Positions 46,249 to 56,405 of a stretch of 64,000 bases of DNA are shown here, piece by piece. The stretch lies in assembly GCA_003313425.1 (NCBI GenBank), contig NHZP01000005.1:248001-312000 (forward strand), read 5' to 3'. The notes below the pieces were generated by a model. It saw nothing but the letters and a program-made list of their open reading frames with translations. It had not been told where the DNA came from and made no database searches. The translations under genes were made by a program, and so were the position numbers. Origin of the DNA: Pseudopyrenochaeta lycopersici (lineage: Eukaryota > Ascomycota > Dothideomycetes > Pleosporales > Pseudopyrenochaetaceae). The first letter of the stretch is position 1; each line of letters opens with the position of its first letter.

Positions 46249-47341
46249 CTATGGGTAACTCCTCCTGCTTGCTGGCAGCGTCTTGGTACAATCCTTCAAG
46301 TCCTTCAGATTGTCCACACCAAGCAGGCTCATTCTGAAGTACGCCTTCGCATAATCCTCATTCCAGTGTGGCTGGTTGCCCACAAACGCATTCCACTCGT
46401 CCTTGATCTTCGGGTGTGTGGAAAGCTTCTTGTCTGATGGCAAGACGAAAACCTTCTGCTTAGCAGTAGCGCCGGCAGGGTTGTTGAGCGTGTCGTTGTA
46501 GAACTCAACATCCCAGACTCCAATAGTAGTGTCGAGAGGCTTGTTCACGGCGGCGGGAGAAGTGTCGACGAAGCGCTGGCGAGCGGTGGCATGGGCGCCA
46601 ACGAGCGCGGCCAAGTCGTGTGCGCTGAATCCTTTTCTGGCAAAGATGGCAATGAGATTATCGGCAGAGTCATGCACATCTGGAAGCAGACCAGTAGGAG
46701 CAGCCTTCGTAGCGTCCTTGCGGCCGACAAGAGTTCTCACGCGAGGACCCTTAGGACAAGAGATGGTAGCATGGTTATGAGCGTACTGCGCAAGGTCTGC
46801 GTATCCGACACCGTATTTCGCCTTTACTCCACGGAGTAGTGTGCGAATGCTCTGCAGACCGTTGTTTTCTGGACGGTTCTGCTCGCCAAAGTCCATCAGG
46901 AGAGACCCATCCGCTCCTCCATTTGTGGAGGTCTTGTCCCAAGCTCCAGCGTCATGGAAGCCCGCACGTACTGCTGCACGGGCGTTGTCATTGCATTGAC
47001 CATCGGCTTGGACAAATTGTTTGGTAAGCTCAGCAGAGACATCGTACCCTTGATGGACATTAGCTAGATTCGAAGCGGCCGGCATTTGTTGACTTACAAA
47101 CACAGCACTTGTCACTCAGTATGGATAGTGAACAAGTCAGCGGCTTGTTTGACTTGGTGTCGTCGATGGCAGAGATGGTTCCTGAAAGGACATCTTTGAT
47201 GAGCTGCGGGATGCCAGTAAGGACTCCCGTGAGCAAGGCATCGATAAGGCCTGGAGCAGCCTCACGTTCTTGGAGCGGACTAGCAACAGCGTGAAGTGAG
47301 AGGAAGGAGAGTGACAATACTAATACAATATTGCGAAGCAT
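46249..47341 (-). CDS. Secreted class II-type fungal heme peroxidase, two exons
   Basis: Exon 1 (47341–47098) and exon 2 (47048–46249) join over a 49-bp intron (GTAAGT, GCTAAT, CAAG) to give 347 aa. A signal peptide is clear (MLRNIVLVLSLSFLSLHAVA, cleavage near 21). After a pro-region, CCVWYDVSAELTKQF leads into the heme domain. Distal residues are R109 and H113 in RAAVRAGFHDAGAW; D114 and NGGADGS (about 124–130) are calcium-site residues. The proximal histidine is H234 in LAALVGAHATARQRF. These identify the plant/fungal peroxidase superfamily, ligninase-like. It would oxidise phenolics with H2O2 outside the cell. Manganese or lignin specificity is not shown. The reading frame only closes with this splice. 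Confidence 0.9.
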
Positions 47342-47447
47342 CTTGACGATCGAGAAGAATGTACACTCTGCTTGAAGCGATCGAAGCTATGTACGTAGCA
47401 AAATCCTGCAAGCTGATGAGATTGAACACGAGGAGTTTCGCTCTATC

Positions 47448-47453
47448 TTTATA
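47448..47453 (-). promoter_or_regulatory. TATA-like element of peroxidase gene
   Basis: Minus strand TATAAA at 47453–47448, about 107 bases upstream of the start codon. Placement is suitable but the flanking DNA is A-rich, so chance is possible. Confidence 0.4.
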
Positions 47454-49964
47454 TTTTTTTGCAAACTATCGTCGCCGACAACTTACCATTACCTCGATCG
47501 ACATCGCTTACCTCTGCCATTGCGACGAAGTCTACCAAGCATACGCTTTCCAAAATCTTTTTGATGTCCGCGCGCTAGCGACAACGAAATCTGTCCGAAA
47601 ATAGGACTAGACCCCTGTTACACAATCTAGTCTATCGTTTCGAGGAACGATCGTCGACTAGCTTCCTTGATAAAACGACCAAACAGATGCAAGCTGATAG
47701 TCAGGAACGCTAGAATGAGTCCCAAACAGGATAGATTCGCCGATTTGTATTGACGAAAGCAGTGGGCTGCTAGCCGTCACGATGTCCTGCAGGGACAAGC
47801 TAAGCCTATTCCCGAAAGAATCTCGCCGAGGCAAACTGGGCACTACCAAAAGGTTAATCTAAGCTTCGAATAAACCATATTCTGATCGAACAACCATATC
47901 TTAGTTCTTCGGCGATGTACAACGATAACTCACAAAGGCTTTGATATACTAGGTGTAGTGTGTTAGAGACAGCACAGCGGTGAACCCATGCCTTTTGCAC
48001 GTCGCTTTCGTATGCAGCCGTCTTGTCACCGCCATACACGATGATCATGTACCCTTGTACCACGAATCAGTGATCCCATCAAGAAGTAGATGCACTGAAA
48101 TTCTGCATAGTGGCTTGCCCAGCCACTTCGGCACTCGTTACGTGGTTCGTAAAATATCTTGGCAGGTCGAACTTGTTATCCCCCGCATTGCAGATCGGGG
48201 AGCTGAACTGTCTTGTGGTTTAGAAGCTGAGCTTTGCGTGCGGGTCTCGTGGATCCGTGCAAGGCTGTAATACGAGAGTTGAAGGTTGTGGTATTGAGGC
48301 GTACCATGGGCAAGCAAGCGTCGAAGTGGGTCGGCATGTTTCGACGATTTGTTTTGTGGCGTTGGCGAATGGAAGATCACGGCACTGGCATTTTCGCTAC
48401 CGAAGTCTACGCAACCGAAACCGACTAAATCACATGATTTTCAGCCTCACCCGTTCTCCTGGCCCAATTCTTGGGTCCAGATACCACAAATAACTAGATT
48501 TTGTTCGAGTCGATGGTCGTTTCATGCGTTTCGAGTGTGTTGACTTGCGCTGACCCCTTTCGTAGCATGAACCCTTTTCTGAGTAGTGCAGCCGTATTGG
48601 TACCTGCATATTCCAGGCTATCGAAACTTGAGCACATGACGTACGAGCTGGACGCTGCAGAACGTGGACATGGAACTCCGATGTCCGTTCGGCGATCGTC
48701 TTTCACTACATTTGTATCACTAGTCAGAGGAAGCGCTTGCCATATCCACTTCAGAAACCATGTGCAGATAGTGCTCTTTCGCGAACACCGACTCTGCGTG
48801 CGATGGAGACGGTTCCAGAGCTATTGTCTTTGCGAGGGGTCCAGTCGAGGGGCAATGGGGATGTGGTTGGTGTGTGGTGACCTTGAAAGGAGTTGGAAGG
48901 ATGTTTGCGGACAGAACCGAGTTTGCCTATGTCCGATTTTCACGTGACTAGGCCCTTTTTGTGTTAGCAAACGCGGAGCAGCGCCTGGATCTTTCCACAG
49001 AGACCTTGAAAACTGTGAAGACTTGAGTTGAGTGCTGAGAGATGACAGACATGTTGAGCTTGATCTTGTTGAGCTGAACGGAACAAAGACTGTGCCGGTG
49101 ATCGTGAAGGTGGATAAATTTGCAAGATCGAGATCAATCTATAGTACTCATTTTGCGCAACCTGCTTTCCATATGGTTCTGCTGTGTCTGGCTAGAAAGC
49201 CAGGCCTTGTCTGCTCAATATTACCTTTCAGCAACAAGGAGAATTTGAACGGTATGAGGCTCATTCGACAGCGAAAAGGAAAGCTTGATATATAATGACA
49301 AGCCCCAGACAGATTCACTCAGGTCTGTTGAAAATGTGCCAGTGAAAAGAGGGTACATGTCGAACGTATCGCCGGTGGAATGACGGATACAGACTAGCGT
49401 AACAGATCGAGGGGTTGCGAGAGACGAAACCGTAAGAATACTTAACAGGTTGGACGCCGTTAAGATGCTCGGCGACCGACATTCCCATGTTGAAAGCCCC
49501 GCTTCATGTACAAAGACGATGTGGTTTTCCAAGCAATTCACTTGTCTCAGCTTGTCGGTGCCAAGAACGGCTGCGGTGAGGGATTAGATCTATGAAGTGT
49601 GGTGTTTGACACTGGAGGCCCAGCCGGGAATCAGGACACATGATCGATGATTCCAGTTCGTCGGGAGCTGAGGCCTGTTGATAGTTTTGCGCTGTGAAAT
49701 AGCGTGCAGCAGAAAGGGGAGATGAGCTAAAGCACGAGAAGGTGTGATGGCGCGTTGTCGTCGCGCGTCGTTAACCCCGAACTTAGCTCCGAAGAAGCGG
49801 TTGCCACTTCTTCAGAGTATCATGCCGTACTGCTCACAAGCGCCAATCTGCCACAGAGACTGCCCTCTGGCATTGCTTGGTTTCTTTTCCTCATTGAACT
49901 GAGAACCACACGCTTAAGCCGTCTCGCGACTTATTGTCGTGAACCATATGCGCACGCCGTGACG
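47454..49964. other. Gene-poor interval
   Basis: About 2.5 kb. Overlapping ORFs on both strands around 48.2–48.9 kb (up to 148 codons) show no domain or consistent splice pattern. The WSS1-like promoter is at the right end. Confidence 0.45.
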
Positions 49965-51350
49965 ATGCCCCTCGGTTTCGAGCGCCTGAACGAGCGCACG
50001 CAACGCCCGAACGTCCTTATAAACTTCATACGCACACTCCCAGGGCCCTCATCCGCTACTGCCGAACAGGTTCTCAACCGCGTCGCCGCAATATGCTATC
50101 CCTTCATGAAATCGAACATGATTCTTGTTCAAGCGCTGGAAGAGTTTCCGTACAACACAGAGTTCGTTGGTCGCAACTTCAACGCGGGGGAAGTCATACA
50201 GTTAGTCCTTCGCGATAGAAATGGGCGATGGCTTCCGCAGAGGATGGTGGAGATGGTCATGGTGCATGAGTTGGCGCATTGCAAACAGATGAACCATTCG
50301 AAAGCATTTTGGAAGGTGCGAGATGAGTATGCGGTAGACTTACGAGCATTGTGGGGTAGAGGATACACTGGAGAGGGCCTGTGGGGACGTGGCAGAGACC
50401 TGGATACAGGCGTAGTGCAGTTGAGCGAGGCAGATGTGGCCGACGTACCTGAGCATCTATGTGGTGGTACATACGGTAGACGGTCGAAGAAACGAAAGCG
50501 GGGAGGCAAAGAAAAGCCGACATTGTCATATGCAGAGAGGAAGCAGCGACGCATACTGAAAAAATTCGGTGCTGGTGGTCAGGCATTAGGCGCAGATGAC
50601 GACACAAAAGTTAAGCTCGAAGGTGGAGTTCCAAAGAAGGGCAAGCCCAGAGTTGCCGGGAGTGTACGAGGCCGAGATCTCAGAGCCGCTGCAGCGTTGG
50701 CGCGATTCGATACAGCGAAGAAAGAGGAGATTGCTGTCAAGCAGGAGGTAACTTCCTCGGACAGTGAGACAGAAGATGAATTTGTGGACGGCGACCAGGA
50801 GGGAGCAGCCGTGGATGTAGATGGAAAGAAGATGCTCGACGACAAAGGTCGCGCTCTGATCAAGATCTGCGAAGACGAAGATGACAAAGATGGCAATGCA
50901 AAAAGGGAGATGGAGGAAATCCAAGGCTTCGCACCGCAACACAAGGCTCCGCATAAAGCAGCAGCCCGTTCTAAAGTCTCCACAGCCCCGAAGCCAAAGA
51001 AGCAAGCCACGGTGAATGGCAAATCACCCTCAGCCATGGCCATCAACACGCCCAAAGGAGCCTCATCAGCTTCAGTCATTCGCATAGATGAGCAATGGAA
51101 ACGTAGACCTGATTCTACTTCGCACGTTCCAGCTCAACCCATATGTTGTCCCATGTGCTCGTTCGTGAACGAACATGGGTCGCTCACTTGTAGCACCTGC
51201 TCAAATGTCTTGAACCTGCAACTCGTGCCGGGTTATTGGAGATGTCAGAGCACAGTTTGCAAGGATAGTCAATATATCAACGCTGGCGATGCTGGAGCCT
51301 GTGGTGTCTGTACTGCACTACGGGGACTTTTGAATACCCATGAGCAGTAA
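49965..51350 (+). CDS. Wss1-type WLM-domain metalloprotease
   Basis: The open frame extends upstream to 49755, but the Met at 49965 (MPLGFERLNERTQRPN) starts the conserved WLM domain, so 461 aa is preferred. The zinc-protease motif is HELAHC at 101–106 with a third ligand at H111 (H-E-x2-H-x5-H; KQMNHSKAFW). Residues about 150–340 are basic then acidic and low-complexity, with KRKRGGKEK and many DEED-like runs. The C-terminus (about 378–455) has RanBP2-like zinc fingers, the first with C-P-M-C...C-S-T-C and a second with C...C-G-V-C. Yeast Wss1 cleaves DNA–protein crosslinks and acts on SUMOylated targets. Fingers and protease domain together support this role; SUMO-binding motifs are only suggested (VIRIDE). 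Confidence 0.88.
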   Translation: MPLGFERLNERTQRPNVLINFIRTLPGPSSATAEQVLNRVAAICYPFMKSNMILVQALEEFPYNTEFVGRNFNAGEVIQLVLRDRNGRWLPQRMVEMVMVHELAHCKQMNHSKAFWKVRDEYAVDLRALWGRGYTGEGLWGRGRDLDTGVVQLSEADVADVPEHLCGGTYGRRSKKRKRGGKEKPTLSYAERKQRRILKKFGAGGQALGADDDTKVKLEGGVPKKGKPRVAGSVRGRDLRAAAALARFDTAKKEEIAVKQEVTSSDSETEDEFVDGDQEGAAVDVDGKKMLDDKGRALIKICEDEDDKDGNAKREMEEIQGFAPQHKAPHKAAARSKVSTAPKPKKQATVNGKSPSAMAINTPKGASSASVIRIDEQWKRRPDSTSHVPAQPICCPMCSFVNEHGSLTCSTCSNVLNLQLVPGYWRCQSTVCKDSQYINAGDAGACGVCTALRGLLNTHEQ

Positions 51351-51837
51351 TGAGGATTTGGAGAATTAATTGGGCAGTGCAAAATCTAGATGCATAGCGC
51401 TTTAGCATGGAATAAAGCTAGGGAACTGATTTGTGATGAATTGATGATCACGGCTGGCGTCGTATACCTCATCTCCTGTGGACATTGTCGATGTAGCTGA
51501 ATATGATTATGACAGACCTACCTATAGTACAATTAATTATCTCACTATGCTGTGTTCTTCACCGCTCCAGTCTCAAAGACATTATCCATCCCAAAACGCC
51601 GGCTCTGGGGTAATATAGTCCACTTGACTGGGCCTAGTGTAGCAGGCGGGTTAGGTAAGCGAAGCAGGACAGGGATTCGATCAGGCGAGAGCTTGACTGC
51701 GGAGAGAGCTCCAAGCAAACGTCACGTCCAGCACACGACTCTCCATCTGCAACCCGCGGACTGTCCACTGCACACCCAATCCCAAAGGACGAAATTCGAT
51801 TCAACCTCAACTCCGCGATACACGTACCATCGCCGCA

Positions 51838-52399
51838 ATGGCCTCTCAATTGTTCCGGGCTGCGGCTCGCGCCGGAGCTCGAGCTCCCCAGGTCGCCGCA
51901 CGCGGATTCCAGACAAGCGCTGTGCTGAGGGCAGATGTTGTTGCTGCGCCGGTTAGGAAGCCTGTTGGTGCTTTCCGGGGAGGGTGAGTGCTTTTTCCAT
52001 CTCATCGCACCGCAATGCTTGACAACATGGTGGCCGCCTGGAGACGCGAAAAGAACTGGCGACCAGCTTTCCAGGCGCTGCAACGCATCGCATTCGCTGG
52101 GGATTCTGTGGGCATCAAAGGATAAGGCACGGCTAACATCAGACAGGCTATTCGGCTTCCTCCTCGGTGCGACGACGTCTGGTGCGGGCATGTATTATTA
52201 TGTCATTGACGAGTACCGCATTTCAAACCAGCTGTTGACGGAAGATATCTATGTATGTCCCAGTAGCCTCCTTACCGTTGAAGAATGAAATGCAAACGAA
52301 TATCGTCGCTAACCGTGCCAGGCCCTCCAGTCCGCAGTACAACGGATAGAAGGCTACGTCAGGACGCTGGAGGAGAAGGTCAATTCGAAGAAGAGATAA
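51838..52399 (+). CDS. Small predicted mitochondrial membrane protein, three exons
   Basis: Exons 51838–51983, 52147–52252 and 52322–52399 splice to 109 aa. Introns are 163 and 69 bp with GTGAGT and GTATGT donors, CAG acceptors and a CTAAC site in each. The N-terminus MASQLFRAAARAGARAPQV is Arg/Ala-rich without acids, a good mitochondrial presequence, ending near ARGFQTSA. Residues about 49–70 (LFGFLLGATTSGAGMYYYVI) are one membrane span. The C-terminus EDIYALQSAVQRIEGYVRTL is a short coiled coil ending in basic residues. I recall similar small fungal proteins of unknown role; I cannot name the gene. No single exon is long enough to show as an ORF, so it is easy to miss. Likely inner-membrane protein. 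Confidence 0.8.
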
Positions 52400-52740
52400 A
52401 GACACAGGCAACGGTACAGCAGACTGTATGAGGAGGCAAATCTCCACAGATCAGCGGGTGCAGCTTGGGGCAAATATGTACAGTATGGAAAACGTCTTTA
52501 CGTGTGGAGGAGCTAGGTCATACCAATTCAACTTCCTTTTAACCTTCATACTGACGCTGCGTGGATAAACTCAAGTGACTTCTTCTTCTTCTCAACTAGA
52601 TGATTGTAAAGTTGCTGAAGCCTAGCAGCGTGCTTTATCTCAATCTACTCGATGCATGATTCATTGTAACCTGAAGTCCTCCGCCCATAATCGTAGATCG
52701 ACCATCTATCCTTGGTCCTTGTGCCCTGGCGATCCTCACC
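52400..52740. other. Intergenic between convergent genes
   Basis: About 340 bases holding two 3' flanks. Nothing else is seen. Confidence 0.5.
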
Positions 52741-53850
52741 TCACTCCTGGACACACTCGGTGTCGCAATATCGCTCCCCTATGCAAATGTGTCTGTACCT
52801 TGGATCTGGACACTTCGTCTCTTTGCCGCGACATTCGTCGTCCGAGGGCCGGTTCCAGAACCTACATCTGCGGCATTTCCACTGGCCCACTTTTGGCACA
52901 TATGCCCTTCTTTCCTTTCTGGGCTTCTTGCGCGGCCTCTTTCCAAGCGCTTCTTTGTCCTTTGATGCTGTTTCTTCTTCTTGAGGGGAGGCTTTTCGCT
53001 TTGCCCCAACCAAAGGTTCTCTTCCTTTTCCTTGCTCATTTCTTATGTCCCCTTCAGCGCCGTTTTTGATTGATATATGGCCGAGGCCAACGCTATAGAA
53101 GTCGCGTGGGCGAGTTAGCTTCGGGTACTTTTTCATCGGTGGTGAAGGTAGTACATCAACGTTGGATCCATTCTCTTCGAATATATCAGCGGATATTCCC
53201 TTCCTTATAATTATAATGTTACCTTCACAATTCTGGTCTAAACGCACGTCTTCCTTGCCATTCTGGTGCTCTTCGGCCTCCTTTGTCGCCGCGATTCTCC
53301 TGTCTTGCATCACGCGAGCGAGCTTCAGAAACACGGGTGATACCTCTTTTGCATCAATCTGCATCATTGAGCCCAGGTCTTTGAACACAGATTGCTCTGC
53401 GCCTTCGAAAAGTGCGCCTTTCAACAATCTCCTCCAGACCTCTTCCACCTTCTTGATGTGTGCCTTTGGTCGCGTCAACAACCGATCCATTACCATTTTC
53501 TTGGCCTTGCTCTTCATCCGCGGCATCTCGTCTGCTCTCTTTTCAACCACCTCAAACATATGCTCTGCTTCTTTTAATGGCATGGTTAATACCATCCCAA
53601 CGTCCTTGTATACCCAGTGCCTCCCATCTTTACCCTTAACGTCGTAGACGTCGATCTCTCTCAAACCCTCCATCCAATGATACGCTTCCTGCAGCTGAGC
53701 AAAGACCCAAGATTGCCGTTCAGCTAGTTTATTGAATGTCTTCATTGCAAAGGGACTGAGCGGAGCTTTTTTTGTACGTGGATTCGTCGTCGCATCTCCA
53801 GTCTTGGGGGGAGGGCTAACAGTCGCCGTGATACCAAGAGGGCTGGACAT
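52741..53850 (-). CDS. Hypothetical protein with C-terminal zinc-binding cluster
   Basis: Single-exon ORF of 369 aa starting MSSPLGITATVSPPPK. Residues about 35–205 are helical (KTFNKLAERQSWVFAQLQEA). Residues about 205–315 are polar and include a nuclear-localisation-like KRPRKKPRKERR near 307. The last about 50 residues are Cys-rich: QWKCRRCRFWNRPSDDECRG then C, C and ERYCDTECVQE, with the C-x2-C at the start close to a RanBP2-type finger. No family is recognised. It sits next to the Wss1-like gene and the mitochondrial gene; co-function is not claimed. Basic tail and finger suggest a nuclear protein. Confidence 0.7.
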   Translation of the reverse strand: MSSPLGITATVSPPPKTGDATTNPRTKKAPLSPFAMKTFNKLAERQSWVFAQLQEAYHWMEGLREIDVYDVKGKDGRHWVYKDVGMVLTMPLKEAEHMFEVVEKRADEMPRMKSKAKKMVMDRLLTRPKAHIKKVEEVWRRLLKGALFEGAEQSVFKDLGSMMQIDAKEVSPVFLKLARVMQDRRIAATKEAEEHQNGKEDVRLDQNCEGNIIIIRKGISADIFEENGSNVDVLPSPPMKKYPKLTRPRDFYSVGLGHISIKNGAEGDIRNEQGKGREPLVGAKRKASPQEEETASKDKEALGKRPRKKPRKERRAYVPKVGQWKCRRCRFWNRPSDDECRGKETKCPDPRYRHICIGERYCDTECVQE

Positions 53851-56405
53851 TGTCTTGACAAATCAAAGGCTACTGTATGATTAATGGCAGAGTTTGTACG
53901 GTAGTCTGGGGGAGCAAGTTGAGGCTGTGGACTTAGTGTGGTTGGCAACGTGGGGATTATATTTCTCTTTCAAATCCGGCCTTTTCACTTTCACAATCAC
54001 TTATTGTCACTGTCAGAGCGTTATAAATGCGCAGATTGGCATAGAATCTTCTATAAAATTGACGTGATCTCCCTACCATGACCCTGGAGTATTGCGTTAT
54101 TATCATATTGGAGCATTTGGGATGCCGTAAAAATGATGGCCATGTTCACGTTCATGCACATAGTGCATGCACTACTACTAGCCAACTCGTTGTAGTTCTA
54201 AAGTCAAGTACACACCGGGACTATGTCCTCTACTGGAACGATCTCATGGCTATCTGAAGACTCCATGTATAATTTGTACATCTATTTCAGCCCAGTGCAG
54301 CATGTTTCATACTTCTCTTCACACTATCCGGGCAGTTCCGCATTGAAGCTTGAGAATCTGGGGTCGGACTGTATCTTTATACATGCCTGTTTCAATGTGG
54401 ATGAGCTTGTTTTTACAAACCCTACCTCGAGCGCACCACCCGGTGAATGAGAAAAACTACTGTATACTGAGTAAACGGATCTTCAATTCAGATTGAGATT
54501 GCAGACTAACACGAGCCCTCACCCACTTTCCCACTCATTCTTTCTGATATAATTATTGAATATATATATCAATTTATTGAGCGCCTTATCAGTAAGAAAT
54601 TCGCGCCATATATGGTAGTAGGGGTTGGGATACCGCTACTGTACGGCCGTCGCCAGCGTGAGTTCGAGTTAGTGTCTTCCCAACTTCTGTCTAACTCAAC
54701 ATTTTCATTTTTGAACTTTTTTGCGACGTCGGGGCAGTTCTGCCTTAGTCCACGGATATGCTTACTGTCATGATGATGCAGAGCCATTAGTTTTGAGTAT
54801 AAATTTAGAATGTTTTTTGTCTCCGAGTATGTTCATCAAACACGCAGAAAACATAGAAGATTAAGTTCAGATAATAGAGGGTCCGTTGTGGCTGGAGAGG
54901 ACTGCTATTTTGCAAGAATTTTTCAGCCCTCCCGTTGAGGTGCAGTGTGGTTTGCTATTAAACCAAAGGCTGATGCACCTCAATGGAGTATGATCTTTGC
55001 ACTCAGGTAGAAGCCTGGAAGGCTGCAACCTATAGCTATATGTTAATTTAGATAAAATAACGCGCCGTGAAGTGGCACCGTCCCATATGCTGGAAAAGCC
55101 TGTTTGCAGTGAGAGAACTCGCTATTTTTTAGTATTAAATCTCTCTACAGCCCAAGTCTTGAAGTTCTTAGTAGATTATTTTCCTTCTTTAAGATATTCT
55201 ATATATTTTGAAGTGTACAACTAAAAAATTACGATGCTTTTCTACCACTGTTAATAGGTGTTTACGCGGCCTCTCAAACTGCTACAACACTATATTTTAC
55301 AGGACTAGAGACTTCTGAACTTCTGAGCGATAGCTCGTCAGTTCAAAATGATTTACTGAAGCTGTGGAGGCACGTATAATTGCTGTGCCCAAAATTATCC
55401 GTGCTGAGGGGCTGAAGTGTATTGGATCAGGTAAGCCAGGGAGCTTAAGTGAGCCAGGATGAGGTTTGGTTAAATATCATAGTCCAATTGATTATGCCAT
55501 TCCCAAAAGAGCACGGTGTGGTTCTCGTCTAGAAGTATTCATAACGTTCGTCCTACTTGCCGGAACGCAAGGTGTAGTAGGATAGGTTTGCATTTGCCAT
55601 CTCTTATGCGCAAATTCATGGAGTTGTGATTAAAAGATAGGCCATCAGCCTCTGACAAGTATCACTGTGATGTTGGGCATCTATTGAAAATAACGTCACT
55701 GCCATTAAAGTACCCTTCATCAATACCTCCGCCTTTGCGAGAGTCAAAGGATCTGTTTAAAACAGAGAGCCTTCCAACGCGTCAGGGTGCGCTGTCTCAT
55801 TCTAGCATGCAGGCAGCCTGTAGTAGCGTGCTCAGATAGAAGTGTTTGCTATTGTAATGTATTCGACGCTGTGTCTACAGCACCCCTACTAAGCGCAGCT
55901 CTTGAGTATGCCAGCGGCTTTCTAGAAGCGATTGCAATCACGCATATGCACTGCGCTTGAGTACCTCTCGTGCCCTGTATTGCCACAGGCTATGTGGGGA
56001 GGCTCAGTTCTCTGCCGCCATGTTGGTCTGCTGGTAGCGCTAAGGAGGTTACTTACGGTATAGTCTTGATCATGCCACCTTGAATGCTGTGGGCGCAGCA
56101 TTGCAACTGGCATTCTGCGCGTGCGCTCAGCCACGCTTACCGTACCCCACCTAAGGCCTGATGCGACGCCATCACCAGACCAAAGATACAACAACAAGCA
56201 CAAGCCTCAGCTCCCAATACTGTTACGGAATGCTGTTTACTATAGATCTACCTAGTACTGTAACAGCCATTCATTCTCCTCTCGATATGCTGACCTAGGG
56301 AGTGAACAGGGAAAATCAGTTGCGGCGCTCTTCCCGTCAGGCTGTCGCAATAAGCCTTGTGTCTCATTCCTACCGCATACGCTTATCACAACCCCATACA
56401 GATCG
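53851..56405. other. AT-rich gene-free interval
   Basis: About 2.6 kb, AT-rich from 54.5 kb on, with no ORF that can be supported. It contains a 10-bp perfect inverted repeat, TTGAGGTGCA at 54935–54944 and TGCACCTCAA at 54974–54983, of unknown meaning. The context next to the HET–NACHT–WD40 gene resembles repeat remains. Confidence 0.5.

Noticed and set aside
48138..48947. Overlapping ORFs of up to 148 codons on both strands.
   Set aside because: No domain, no consistent splice pattern and mutually overlapping frames; coding cannot be supported.
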